42,678 nucleotides of DNA from Candidatus Hodarchaeota archaeon (GCA_016840285.1 JAEOSR010000155.1:1-42678), one strand, 5' to 3'; counted from the first letter of the stretch, positions 26,202 to 35,002 are shown. The notes: a model not told the origin generated them from the sequence alone. Translations and numbers: made by a program.

Positions 26202-26801
26202 ATGTCTAAAAAGAATGCTAAGATTAGTGTCCTAGGATTAGATCGAGCTGGAAAAACAACGATGCTTCAAAGACTGAAGACAGGTCGCTGGATACCTGAT
26301 ACCACCCCTACAATAGGTATGAACGCTGAAACGATACAAATTGGTGATGTAACCTTCTCAGCCTGGGATCTTGGAGGGCAACTGCAGTTCAGAAGAGCTC
26401 TTTGGGAAATGTATACCAAAAACTCTGCAGGATTAATCTATGTAGTTGATGTAAGTGATCCAGCCCGTTATCCTGAAGCTAGGAGCAATCTGTGGCGTAT
26501 GTTAAAGATGAACCATTTGAAGGATATCCCATTAGCGATTTTTGCAAACAAAGTAGATCTTCTCGAAAGGAACAAAGCAGAACTTAATGAAGAGGACTTA
26601 GCTAACTTTATGGGAATAAATAAAAAAATGAGTCGAGTTCTGAATATTTTCAGGACAAGTGCAAAAACAGGAGAGGGAATCCATAAGGGGATCTATTGGC
26701 TAGCAGACGCAATACAAGAAGGAAGACAGGTTTCTATGGATATGTATCAGATAAAAGCCCTGTTTGGTCGACCTTCAACTCTTCAAAGCTTGACTGGATA
26801 A
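26202..26801 (+). CDS. Arf/Sar1-like small GTPase
   Basis: 199 residues. G1 GLDRAGKTT (12-20), switch I Thr37 in TPTIGM, G3 WDLGGQ (55-60), G4 NKVD (116-119) and G5 TSAKTG (152-157). WDLGGQ is the hallmark of the Arf family rather than Ras or Rab; the residue before Lys is Gly as in Arf. The N-terminus is MSKKNAK, with no Gly2, so there is no myristoylation site and no amphipathic helix. The C-terminal extension of about 25 residues is unusual. Arf-like GTPases are especially numerous in Asgard archaea. The gene is between two TnpB elements and convergent with the proline-rich gene. Confidence 0.92.
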   Translation: MSKKNAKISVLGLDRAGKTTMLQRLKTGRWIPDTTPTIGMNAETIQIGDVTFSAWDLGGQLQFRRALWEMYTKNSAGLIYVVDVSDPARYPEARSNLWRMLKMNHLKDIPLAIFANKVDLLERNKAELNEEDLANFMGINKKMSRVLNIFRTSAKTGEGIHKGIYWLADAIQEGRQVSMDMYQIKALFGRPSTLQSLTG

Positions 26802-26812
26802 AATCGAGCTGT

Positions 26813-27469
26813 CTAGATATTCATTTCAGCTTGCCGTATAGCACGACGAATGAGATCTATATCCTCTTTGTACAAATGATCGGTGTCTTTTAGAAGCCAT
26901 TTCTCTGCTTGAGTTAAAGATGAAGGGGTTTTTAGCAAAATCCCTTTTAACAATAATCTTGCTCCTTGAAAGAAATAGCTATTAACAATAGGAGGAGGCA
27001 ACATTGATGCTAATTCAGACATAAGATGAGCAGCTGTAAAAATATCCTTCCCCAGATACATACTGAGAATAGCACATGAATAATTCATTGCAGCATTCTC
27101 ATAGAAACTGAGTTCAAAATGTTTTTCTCCTGCTGCTAAATAATCATCCTTAGCAGCTAAGAATCGAGGCCCTTCTATCTCATCTAGAGTTTTTTGACGT
27201 TTTTCCTCTGGAACCTGCTGGAGTAAAGACCCAAAGTCACCTTGACGTAATTCCTTGAGGATGTCACTTGTTATGTTATCTTGGATGATTAAGACATCTT
27301 GGGCTTGGAGTGCAGGTTTTGCAGGAGATTCAGGAAGGGGAGGACGTGATAAGATATCTTGCGATTGTGAGGGGGGAGGGGGATGACCAAACACCGAAGG
27401 AGGTGTTGGAAGATCTTTAATCTCAGCTTTTGTGTCTTTTCTTTTGATAGGGCGGTTTGATGGTGACAT
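26813..27469 (-). CDS. Proline-rich protein with helical C-terminal domain
   Basis: 218 residues from the ATG at 27469 (GGAG about 7 nt upstream); the open frame extends to 27523. The first 75 residues are rich in proline and basic residues (FGHPPPPSQS, RPPLPESP) and likely disordered. Residues about 95-218 are helical and TPR-like (FYENAAMNYSCAILSMYLG). No family recognised. Proline runs may bind profilin or SH3-like partners. It converges with the Arf-like gene with an 11-bp gap; a link with the GTPase is unproven. Confidence 0.65.
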   Translation of the reverse strand: MSPSNRPIKRKDTKAEIKDLPTPPSVFGHPPPPSQSQDILSRPPLPESPAKPALQAQDVLIIQDNITSDILKELRQGDFGSLLQQVPEEKRQKTLDEIEGPRFLAAKDDYLAAGEKHFELSFYENAAMNYSCAILSMYLGKDIFTAAHLMSELASMLPPPIVNSYFFQGARLLLKGILLKTPSSLTQAEKWLLKDTDHLYKEDIDLIRRAIRQAEMNI

Positions 27470-27525
27470 GAAGCATCTCCGCAAAAATAAATACCAGGAT
27501 TCTACTACAAAGACGTAGGTCATTT

Positions 27526-27550
27526 AAATTGATATAAACTTTATCAATTT
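27526..27550. repeat. 9-bp inverted repeat downstream of tnpB copy 2
   Basis: AAATTGATA and TATCAATTT are exact complements with a 7-nt loop. They lie between the end of tnpB copy 2 and the start of the proline-rich gene. The hairpin could terminate the tnpB transcript, be a subterminal transposon hairpin, or be an operator of the proline-rich gene. Confidence 0.45.
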
Positions 27551-27570
27551 CATTTATGCGAGGTCATCAA

Positions 27571-28782
27571 CTAGCTCGTTACCACAGCTAGCCTCCATCG
27601 TGAGGGATGTAACCCGACATCCTCTATCCTGTCAGCGTCAATAGCGTTCAGGAATGCTTTTTTCAGAATATTATAAGCACCATTCACATCAGCATTAATA
27701 ATAATGCCTTCTTGGGATTTGAATAGTCCTCTAGTAATTCTTCTACCTAGATATTTTTTATGGTGTTCGATTGGTTCATTATCCAAAAAAGAACACTTGC
27801 TGGAATGGTTTTCCTCCTGTTTAATGAAGTTTATTCCCTGTTCTTCAGCTTTATATTCTAATTGTTGAATTAGTTTATAATAAGGAATAGTGACAAAATT
27901 TTGGGTATTCTTTTTACCTAGGTGACAGTTTCGTTTCCAATCGGGATTGTACCCAATAACTATTGTTCCAATGTTGTTAAGTAAACAGTACTCAATAATT
28001 TTTTTACTGATCTTGTGAAAGTAGTCCTTTATCTTCTTATTACGTTTATTGGTCAATTTTTGTAGTGTTTTCCCCGTTTTTATTCCCTGATGGTCATAGG
28101 TTGATTGAATTCTGGCGCGTTCTTTGTTATAGAATTGATTAATGGAGTTTACAGCCCCACCTTTAATAACAAATGGCTTTAAGCCATTGTTGTTTACTGT
28201 AGTTATGAGGTTGCGTACCCCCAAATCAATAGCTATTATATTATTCTTTTTCAAGTATTTAGGATGAATTATTTTCTTATAGACTATTTCTACAACATAA
28301 CCTACCCCTTTTGGAATAATTCGTACTTCCCTCATATCAGTTTTGTCAGATAGTCTCGTTTTTATCTCAAATCCTATTTTCTTGGGAAATTTGAGGATTT
28401 TATCCTCTATTTTCACTTGTTGGTTGGTAAAAACCAGTATAAACTCCCCATCTTTCGGTTTGTATCTGGGGGGTTTTGGTCTTCCTTTAAATTCTGATTT
28501 GTCCTTTTTCCACTCTCTGATAGCCCTGAAAAAGGATTTCCAGTTTCTATCAAGAATTTTTAGCACCTGTTGTGCTGTCTGAGCTGGTAATAGTTGATAA
28601 TTTTTGGAGGTCTTAATTCTATGGTACAGAACATTGTAACGAATCCATTTGTTGTGCTTGAACAGTTCCTGACGGATTTGATAACTTCTTTCATTATAAA
28701 GGTTCTTTGATAAATGACAGAGCCAAGAAAGGTTCTTATTTTGGGGGATCCATATCTGTTCTGTTCGCGTTAAAGAGACCAC
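27571..28782 (-). CDS. tnpB: TnpB RNA-guided nuclease (copy 2, divergent)
   Basis: 403 residues from GTG at 28782. RuvC-I is IDLGVRN (Asp186), RuvC-II region TIVIGYNPDW (Gly277 where Glu is usual), RuvC-III INADVNGAYNI (Asp365). A Glu at 309 in QQLEYKAEEQG could stand in for the missing Glu. Only one Cys of the zinc site is kept (Cys330, SKCSFLDNE), as in this subgroup of IS605 OrfB proteins. It is only distantly related to copy 1, so the two came separately. No TnpA nearby. The C-terminus LHPSRWRLAVVTS and the DNA after it resemble the right-end scaffold of this subgroup. Confidence 0.9.
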   Translation of the reverse strand: MVSLTRTEQIWIPQNKNLSWLCHLSKNLYNERSYQIRQELFKHNKWIRYNVLYHRIKTSKNYQLLPAQTAQQVLKILDRNWKSFFRAIREWKKDKSEFKGRPKPPRYKPKDGEFILVFTNQQVKIEDKILKFPKKIGFEIKTRLSDKTDMREVRIIPKGVGYVVEIVYKKIIHPKYLKKNNIIAIDLGVRNLITTVNNNGLKPFVIKGGAVNSINQFYNKERARIQSTYDHQGIKTGKTLQKLTNKRNKKIKDYFHKISKKIIEYCLLNNIGTIVIGYNPDWKRNCHLGKKNTQNFVTIPYYKLIQQLEYKAEEQGINFIKQEENHSSKCSFLDNEPIEHHKKYLGRRITRGLFKSQEGIIINADVNGAYNILKKAFLNAIDADRIEDVGLHPSRWRLAVVTS

Positions 28783-29072
28783 AACACATATCTCCCGAAC
28801 TTACTGGTTAAACACTGATTTTTTTAGTTAAAGACTTTTCAGAGAGAGACCTCCTTCCATAATATAGAATTAAATTTCTCGTAATACTCTCTAAATTACT
28901 GTTGTTTTCTCTTCAAAACACTTTTCTGCTTTGGTTTTGACCTATCTCTCTCTATTCTGATTGTATTACAATGATGTCATTTACAAAAAATCTATTTATT
29001 TGTGTAATATCTAGCAACTGTTACTGCTAATTATCCTCATAACATATTTGGTTACTTTTCGGATGGTACCTC

Positions 29073-29654
29073 ATGGAAATTGAAATAAAAATACCTTTAA
29101 AAGCGCATTTTTCTCCTGCAGATGTAATATCAAATCTTATAAATGAATTTGGTAACTCTTCTGAAGAAATTAATCAGATAGACTATTATTTTTCAAGTCC
29201 AATTCATAATTTCGCTATTTCGGATGAAGCCCTTCGATTACGACAAATTCAAACCATATCAGGAAAAGAAACGATTGAAATCACCTATAAAGGTCCAAAA
29301 CAGGGTAAAAATATGAAAATCAGAGAAGAAATTACGATTGCAATCACTGATAGTAAAAATGCAAAAGAAATTCTGCAATATTTAGGATTTCATGTCTTTG
29401 GTGTTGTAAAAAAGAAAAGAATGAATTGGTTTGTCAATGATTTAGTTATTTCCGTTGATGAAGTGGAAGACCTAGGATCATTTCTGGAAATTGAGATAGC
29501 GATTGCCTCTGAAAATTCAGAGAAAATTCGTAAAAGCAAGGAAAAAATCATTCATTTTGTGAAGAAACTTATTCCGAATTGGTCTGGGGAAGACGAAAGG
29601 AAATCATACTTAGAAATGAGACTGGCAAAACAGTTCAATACTCAAGGAACTTGA
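29073..29654 (+). CDS. CYTH-domain protein (CyaB/triphosphatase-like)
   Basis: 193 residues. It starts with the hallmark E-x-E-x-K motif (MEIEIKIPL), and has the alternating acidic and basic strands of the triphosphate tunnel (ALRLRQ, IEITYKGP, KIREE, ISVDEVEDLGSFLEIEI, YLEMRLAK). CYTH enzymes hydrolyse triphosphates or make cyclic AMP; archaeal members are mostly of unknown substrate. Length fits the family. It is the first of a three-gene unit, with the m5C methyltransferase starting 3 nt later. Confidence 0.88.
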   Translation: MEIEIKIPLKAHFSPADVISNLINEFGNSSEEINQIDYYFSSPIHNFAISDEALRLRQIQTISGKETIEITYKGPKQGKNMKIREEITIAITDSKNAKEILQYLGFHVFGVVKKKRMNWFVNDLVISVDEVEDLGSFLEIEIAIASENSEKIRKSKEKIIHFVKKLIPNWSGEDERKSYLEMRLAKQFNTQGT

Positions 29655-29657
29655 ATT

Positions 29658-30590
29658 ATGAAAGAGGATATAATTCCAGAGGCATTTATTGAACGATGGG
29701 AGAGATTTTATGGAACATCTAGAACTAAAGCTATCGTTACCAATCTCAAGCAAACTGACTCCAGAATTATTGTTCATAATTCACTAAAAACTAATTCAAC
29801 CAATTTAAGACGTCAATTAGAGAAAAGAGGATTTAAATTTGAAAGAGTAAAAGAATTTAATGGACTAATTGTTAATTTCGAGCCTTTTAATATCGTTTCT
29901 ACACCAGAATATTTGGCAGGTATGTTTTCTATTCAAGCTCTTTCTTCGTTAATCCCTCCATTCAGCCTTCACCCTTCTCCAAACAGTATTGTTGCAGATT
30001 TAACAGCCTCTCCAGGTATAAAGACTTGTTTTTTGGCTCAGCATATGCAAAACCAAGGAACCATTATTGCTATTGAAAAATCTAAGCAGAGAATACCCGC
30101 ATTAAAAGCGAATATTGTGAGAATGGGGGTTAGAAACACAATAATTTTGAATTTTGACGCCATTTTATTTTCTAAATCGGGTTTTTTTGTAGATAACATC
30201 CTTCTAGACGCTCCCTGTTCAGGTTCAGGACTTAAACTTACTAAAAACAATCGATTAAAACCTAAAATGCTAAATGACATACCTAGACAAGCCAAACGAC
30301 AAGAAGCTCTATTACAAGCTGCTTGGTGTCAATTAAAACCAAATGGGACTCTGGTCTACTCTACCTGCAGTCTAGAACCTGAAGAGGGGGAAGTACAGAT
30401 CAATAATTTTCTTGAACAGTATGATAACGAAGCTGTTCTTCTTCCTATTTCTTTTAACACTGGTGTACCAGGTAATAAGACAAATTGGACATGTTCATTC
30501 CATCCTCAATTGTCAAAAACCAAACGGATCTTTCCTAAACAAGGATATGACGGGTTTTTCATCGCTATTTTGAAAAAAGTGATAATATGA
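29658..30590 (+). CDS. NSUN/NOP2-type RNA m5C methyltransferase
   Basis: 310 residues. SAM site DLTASPGIKT (114-123, family form DLCAAPGGKT), motif IV LLDAPCSGSG (Cys187) and motif VI STCSLEPEE (catalytic Cys237). The two cysteines are those used for covalent catalysis and release. There is no PUA domain in this protein; a PUA protein is encoded directly after it. The target is tRNA or rRNA cytosine. The gene overlaps the Nip7-like gene by 4 bp (ATGA), a sign of coupled translation. Confidence 0.92.
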   Translation: MKEDIIPEAFIERWERFYGTSRTKAIVTNLKQTDSRIIVHNSLKTNSTNLRRQLEKRGFKFERVKEFNGLIVNFEPFNIVSTPEYLAGMFSIQALSSLIPPFSLHPSPNSIVADLTASPGIKTCFLAQHMQNQGTIIAIEKSKQRIPALKANIVRMGVRNTIILNFDAILFSKSGFFVDNILLDAPCSGSGLKLTKNNRLKPKMLNDIPRQAKRQEALLQAAWCQLKPNGTLVYSTCSLEPEEGEVQINNFLEQYDNEAVLLPISFNTGVPGNKTNWTCSFHPQLSKTKRIFPKQGYDGFFIAILKKVII

Positions 30591-31132
30591 AACTTTACAC
30601 AATTTTATCAAAAGAAGAAATAAAACAGGTTGAAACATCAATCAACCATCTTCTCGACTCCAATGCCCCCAATATTTTTGCAGGGAATAAGCTTATCAAA
30701 ATAATAGACCGTAGAAATGATATATATTTAGTTCAACAAGAGGATTTGTCTCTATTCGATCATTTATCATCTGTATTTCCTGAATTAAGTTTTTCCATCG
30801 CACACGCACGAGTAAAGCTAGGATTCCTCATTCATGAGAGATTCCTAATTGGTATCGAATCGCTCACGTTTTTGGCTCCATATGCACGCAGAAGAATTCA
30901 ATTAGACGCACGTAATACAACAAAGTTTATTTTTGGTAAAGATGTGGAGATCGATACTGTTTCATTACAGAAACAAATAGAACATTTTGATGAGAACGAT
31001 ACTATCATGATTTTTTCTAATACAGACATTCCACTTGGATATGCTAAAATTATTACGAATGCGACCAAATCTTGGCTGCAGAATTTAGTAGATATCGGTA
31101 TTTTCTTACGTTCAGAAAAAAGTGCTTTTTAA
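30587..31132 (+). CDS. Nip7-like ribosome biogenesis protein with PUA domain
   Basis: 181 residues, the usual Nip7 length. The N-terminal half has the pre-PUA fold. The C-terminal PUA domain contains LTFLAPYARRRIQL, FGKDV and SNTDIPLGYAKI, which align with LDYLAPYAKYKVWI and DIPLGFG of human NIP7, and the end VDIGIFLRSE aligns with ADIGEYVRHE. Nip7 acts in 60S/50S pre-rRNA processing. The neighbour m5C methyltransferase is related to NOP2, a known Nip7 partner in eukaryotes, so the pair probably works together. Confidence 0.85.
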   Translation: MKLYTILSKEEIKQVETSINHLLDSNAPNIFAGNKLIKIIDRRNDIYLVQQEDLSLFDHLSSVFPELSFSIAHARVKLGFLIHERFLIGIESLTFLAPYARRRIQLDARNTTKFIFGKDVEIDTVSLQKQIEHFDENDTIMIFSNTDIPLGYAKIITNATKSWLQNLVDIGIFLRSEKSAF

Positions 31133-31171
31133 TTCCCGTGAACAGTCGTTTTTGGGTAAAATACCCGTGTC

Positions 31172-32206
31172 TTAGACTCTTAAGGGAGTACGGCATTTTT
31201 TACACAGAGTCTTTTTACCTTCTATTATTTTATTCGTTGTATTGCATTTGTGGCAGTTCATGAAGATCATTTTCTGTCCAAAATTACCTAAAGTGCCCTG
31301 ACCTGCTAGAACTGATTTTTCAGCCTGTTTTTTCATTTTTAAAAATAGGGGGTTATCCGATCCACTTAAATTTTTCAAAGAATCCTTTAAATCATCCAAT
31401 TTAGTCGCTTGTTCTTGTTCCTTTTTCTTCTTCTTGAAATAATCCTTCCTTTGCTTTGGTGTCATCTTTTTAATTAACTTTAATTCTTTTAAGCGGGTAT
31501 TGTACTGATTTCGTAATGAAATAGGTAACTCAGAAAGAAACGAAGGTGTATACTGCTTCAATTCTTCAAGGGTCATTTGAGAAAAATTAATATCAAAAGT
31601 ATCCAGCTCACTTTTTCCTGTATTCCCCGAGGAAGGAGGAGGAGGCGGAGGGGGCGTAATAATTCGAGTTGGAGAAATTCCACTTTTCATGGATTTAAAA
31701 TTATGTTCAATATCCTTACGTATCGTTGTAAGGATTTCATCGATAATGTCACTCATATAGTCTCTTGGTGGGGGAGTGCTTAATTTAGACTCCATATTTC
31801 GAATTTGCTCTTCTAATTCTCCTATTCTCTTATTCTGAACGTGAATCACTTCCCCTTTACGATAGCAATCATAGCAAACTCCTGAAAGTAGCTCATCTTC
31901 TATGATTCCTTTCCCACAAACACCACAAACTTTAAACATCTCACCAAGATCGTGTAATACCTTATTTAGGCTTTCACTTGGAGAAACTGACTTTTCTTCA
32001 ACAGCAATGAGTGCTCTCCTCGCTTCCTCGCCAACAGTGCTGATTTCAAATTCTTTTTCATACACTCCTTCCCTTACATGTAGTGAATTTTCATCTAGTT
32101 CTCCTAATTGAGTGAGAATATCTTCTAAGTTTTTAAGAGGATTCTTCAGAACGCTTCCAACGGAAGTAAGCTTCCTAATTGTCTCTTGTTCTAATTTATC
32201 TGACAC
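31172..32206 (-). CDS. Zinc-ribbon, polyproline coiled-coil protein
   Basis: 344 residues from GTG at 32206 (GAGG upstream). Residues 1-90 are helical; a first zinc ribbon follows (CGVCGKG, then CYDCY, about 92-115), then a coiled coil, a run of seven prolines (about 192-198), a lysine-rich helical region and a second zinc ribbon (CHKCNTT, then CKKCRT) near the C-terminus. No known family. Polyproline is a profilin ligand and profilins exist in Asgard archaea, so an actin link is thinkable but speculative. It is the second gene of an operon with the wHTH protein 10 bp upstream. Confidence 0.7.
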   Translation of the reverse strand: MSDKLEQETIRKLTSVGSVLKNPLKNLEDILTQLGELDENSLHVREGVYEKEFEISTVGEEARRALIAVEEKSVSPSESLNKVLHDLGEMFKVCGVCGKGIIEDELLSGVCYDCYRKGEVIHVQNKRIGELEEQIRNMESKLSTPPPRDYMSDIIDEILTTIRKDIEHNFKSMKSGISPTRIITPPPPPPPSSGNTGKSELDTFDINFSQMTLEELKQYTPSFLSELPISLRNQYNTRLKELKLIKKMTPKQRKDYFKKKKKEQEQATKLDDLKDSLKNLSGSDNPLFLKMKKQAEKSVLAGQGTLGNFGQKMIFMNCHKCNTTNKIIEGKKTLCKKCRTPLRV

Positions 32207-32216
32207 TATACTCGCC

Positions 32217-32924
32217 TCATTTACGTTCTAAAGACTGGGCACGTCGCAGGAAATTACGTGCCACTGTACGTTCGATTGAATCGACCTCGGATCGACTTTC
32301 ATTGATTACGACCGTAACGATCTTAGTAATCAAATCAAAATTTGGATCCGCAATCTGAGGTATACTTAATTTCAAGAGTTCAGCAGGGGTAATGTTTCGT
32401 TGATTTGCCGCTGCAGTAATAAGATCTTGTTGCTCCTTAAGCACCTGAATTATTGAGGGATCGATGTCAGAACTATTATCTAAAGCTTGTTGTTTGAGAA
32501 ATTCAATTTGCATTTCTCGATCTTTTAGTGTACGGTAAAGATTATCAACTGTTTTTTGAAGTTCTTCAACGAGAGATGACTGTAGAGGACTTATTTGAGG
32601 TGCTGAGTCTTTTAAAACTCCAACAGGATCGTTTAAAAGAATGTGTTCTTCCTGGACAATAATATGTTTATAGAATCGTTGCCAATAGGTCTTATAAGGC
32701 AAGCCAACATACCTTCGACGTTGTCCTTTCGGTAATGAAACTTTGACCACAGCAACTTCCTTTTTTTCTTGTAAACGATTAATTGAACCATCAATTTTCC
32801 CCCGACTCCAATTTAAACGTGATGCAAGATCGTTGATTGTGACTGGACGCTCAAATGATTCTATTTTTGAGCGCAATATTTGATCTGTAACTTCTGCATT
32901 ACCTTTTGGCAAATCTAAAAGCAT
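32217..32924 (-). CDS. Winged-helix coiled-coil regulator
   Basis: 235 residues. A winged helix-turn-helix at about 15-85 (VTINDLASRLNWSRGKIDGSINRLQEKKEV) is followed by a coiled coil (about 120-165) and a helical C-terminus. The N-terminal part resembles a DNA-binding domain of the MarR/ArsR class. It is upstream of, and cotranscribed with, the zinc-ribbon polyproline gene. The upstream region holds three matching palindromic sites, so the protein probably controls its own operon and perhaps the divergent membrane gene. No good ribosome site is visible, so translation may be leaderless. Confidence 0.75.
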   Translation of the reverse strand: MLLDLPKGNAEVTDQILRSKIESFERPVTINDLASRLNWSRGKIDGSINRLQEKKEVAVVKVSLPKGQRRRYVGLPYKTYWQRFYKHIIVQEEHILLNDPVGVLKDSAPQISPLQSSLVEELQKTVDNLYRTLKDREMQIEFLKQQALDNSSDIDPSIIQVLKEQQDLITAAANQRNITPAELLKLSIPQIADPNFDLITKIVTVVINESRSEVDSIERTVARNFLRRAQSLERK

Positions 32925-32967
32925 CCATGTGGTTGATTTTCATTCTTATATTACTATAAATATCATA

Positions 32968-33129
32968 TAGACAAGTCTAAATTAAAATAGATTTCTTCTC
33001 TCTCAATTTATCAATAGAAGTTTAATTAAAGGTAATGAAACTGATATAATCATGTCTATATAAATTTATTTGTATTGAAAAATACAAGATGAAACTAACA
33101 GGCCGATTAAAGAAATATAGACATGTCTA
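32968..33129. promoter_or_regulatory. Three copies of a TAGACWWGTCTA-type operator
   Basis: TAGACAAGTCTA (32968-32979) and TAGACATGTCTA (33118-33129, perfect palindrome) share 11 of 12 bases. TAATCATGTCTA (33047-33058) matches the second at 10 of 12. The flanks are alike (ATA before, A/T-rich after). Spacings are 79 and 71 bp. The first site lies upstream of the minus-strand TATA-like element at about 32950-32960. The array sits between the divergent wHTH operon and the membrane gene, so one regulator, most simply the adjacent wHTH protein, may control both. Confidence 0.65.
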
Positions 33130-33202
33130 ATAATATTTTCATCTATTCGATGGTCATTCTAGATTCTTTTATTTAATAACCGATTATAAGGAAAGAGACG
33201 CG

Positions 33203-33212
33203 CCTATATAAC
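33203..33212 (+). promoter_or_regulatory. TATA box for the membrane protein gene
   Basis: CCTATATAAC fits an archaeal TATA box with start expected near 33235. A clear AGGAG precedes a tiny frame ATG-CAC-TGC-AAT-ACT-TAG at 33256-33273, which may act as leader ORF before the main gene. Confidence 0.45.
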
Positions 33213-33311
33213 AAATTTATGTCTTTGGATAGATTTAAGAGGTATAAGGAGTAGAATGCACTGCAATACTTAGAAAATTATCAGGAGCTTGGAATATCGT
33301 TTATTATTTAC

Positions 33312-34103
33312 ATGATTAGGAACGGTCTTTTTGGGCACGATTATGAAATGAAGCTAATTCTAGCTCTAATTGGCTTATCTGTGTGTATACTCTTCTTTAT
33401 CTTTTCCAAGAAAAATGATTATCTCTATGTTTTTATCACAGGAGTGGTCGTTTGGTCGATATTTGAATTAATGATTACCGTCTTAGGTATTAGATCCAGT
33501 GTTGAGGCCTCAATTTTTGGAATTGATTTACATTGGGTCTTAGCGGGCATTATACGTGGATCATCAGAAGGCGCAGTCGTTGCAATTGTTGGCATACTTT
33601 TTGGGGATTATATTCCGAGTAGAAATCATATAAAAATTGCCCTTCCAGCTGCCATTCTATTACTTGCTTACTTTGTTTCACGAACTCTTATCAATGGCCT
33701 TCCAAATAAGAATATCGGGGGTGATGTCCTATCTCTTAGAGAGGTTTTTGCTTGGCCATCCGTATTATTTTTTCTTTTTTTCGCAGTCCTTGTCACTACT
33801 TGGTTTATATTGCAAAAGGATATACAAATAAAGAAAAGAGCACAAAAAATGTTTATATCAACCTGTATTTTTTCTTCCATTTGGTCAATTGCTCAATATG
33901 TCGCAAATACTCGTTGGATAGAAGTGAAAACAAACACTAGTTACGTGCAAGCTCCTCCTGTAGTTGAATTCCTTGTCTTTACTTGGAATATAATCTTTGA
34001 AATTTCTCTTTGTTATGTGGCTTTTCTAGTTATTCTGTTCATATTGAATTTAATAAAAAGGCCCCAGGAGCTCTCTTCATCCATAACGGCCAGTTTCAAG
34101 TAG
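33312..34103 (+). CDS. Multi-pass membrane protein, function unknown
   Basis: 263 residues with about seven hydrophobic helices (for example LILALIGLSVCILFFIF and SVLFFLFFAVLVTTWFIL). No signature residues recognised. The chosen ATG has no good ribosome site; one stands before a 5-codon frame at 33256. The 3' end overlaps the convergent membrane gene by 27 bp. The divergent operator array suggests shared control with the wHTH operon. Confidence 0.65.
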   Translation: MIRNGLFGHDYEMKLILALIGLSVCILFFIFSKKNDYLYVFITGVVVWSIFELMITVLGIRSSVEASIFGIDLHWVLAGIIRGSSEGAVVAIVGILFGDYIPSRNHIKIALPAAILLLAYFVSRTLINGLPNKNIGGDVLSLREVFAWPSVLFFLFFAVLVTTWFILQKDIQIKKRAQKMFISTCIFSSIWSIAQYVANTRWIEVKTNTSYVQAPPVVEFLVFTWNIIFEISLCYVAFLVILFILNLIKRPQELSSSITASFK

Positions 34104-34598
34104 GAGATAAAGGAGGGTTATAACTAAGGTTGAAACAATAAACCCAAAGAACCACCAGATTGAATAAATTGTATCTAACAATGAATTAATAGCATTTAGA
34201 TTAAATGGATCCTGTACCTGTGGAAAAGAGGGAAGTACGAGTATATACAACCCAATAGCGGAGCCAATTACTAGTAGAAAACTGAATATAAAAAGAAGAT
34301 TTACAATCCAATCAGTTTCTTTGTCTTCATCCCAGTTGAATATTCGTTTTGCAAGCATTGGGAGACCCAGAGACAAAGCTAAGGTCAAGATAATCACAAA
34401 AATGAATACTATCACCGTGATAATCCCCAATAGTAATAAGTCATCTAAGTACTCACGATTTAGAATAATGGCAGCAATTGATACAAGAATTACGATTGCA
34501 AGATTAATCAATAGTCCAATAAAGAGAATATCAATCCAAGTGGTTTTTGTTGGTGTTTGTTCTTCAGAATTTGGCTCAGATAGTGTATCAGATTCCAA
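34077..34598 (-). CDS. Four-helix membrane protein, function unknown
   Basis: 173 residues. A soluble acidic N-terminus of about 20 residues (with SEPNSEEQTPTK) is followed by four membrane helices, one being LLGIITVIVFIFVIILTLAL. No family recognised. It overlaps the convergent membrane gene at its 3' end by 27 bp, so the frames read through each other's last codons. Coding status rests on the open frame and consistent hydrophobic pattern. Confidence 0.6.
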   Translation of the reverse strand: MESDTLSEPNSEEQTPTKTTWIDILFIGLLINLAIVILVSIAAIILNREYLDDLLLLGIITVIVFIFVIILTLALSLGLPMLAKRIFNWDEDKETDWIVNLLFIFSFLLVIGSAIGLYILVLPSFPQVQDPFNLNAINSLLDTIYSIWWFFGFIVSTLVITLLYLLLETGRYG

Positions 34599-35002
34599 AA
34601 CAGACTTATCTCCATCTATTTGATACAGATAATATAGAAATTAAAGATAACATATAATTTTCATTCAGTCTATAAAATCTCTCGTAAACTGGAACATAAT
34701 CTTCCGTACGTACATTAGATCAAAATTAATTAATTCTGAAACTTCATTTTCTTGTGGTTGTGCTGTTATAGAGGAAGCAGAATTTACTAATAAAATAAGC
34801 TTATAAAGTTAATAACATCTAGGATAGCAATAGGAAGATAAGGCCTTTTAAACCTCAATAATAATAGAGGGATTTTAGAAGAATTTTACCCTAGGAGCAA
34901 GTGGAAAAATAAACTTCCTTTTGGAGGCGTAAGAAAACGAGGAAAGGACTTTTAAAGGATTTAATCACAGAAGATAAAACACTTGGCAAAATTAAAAAGT
35001 AT
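34599..35002. other. Intergenic region before the ClC gene
   Basis: No separate gene seen. TATA-like GCTTATAAAG lies at about 34799-34808 and CTTTTAAA at about 34846. The ClC frame stays open upstream to 34913 but without ATG or GTG, so a non-standard start further upstream is possible. Nothing else recognised. Confidence 0.35.
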
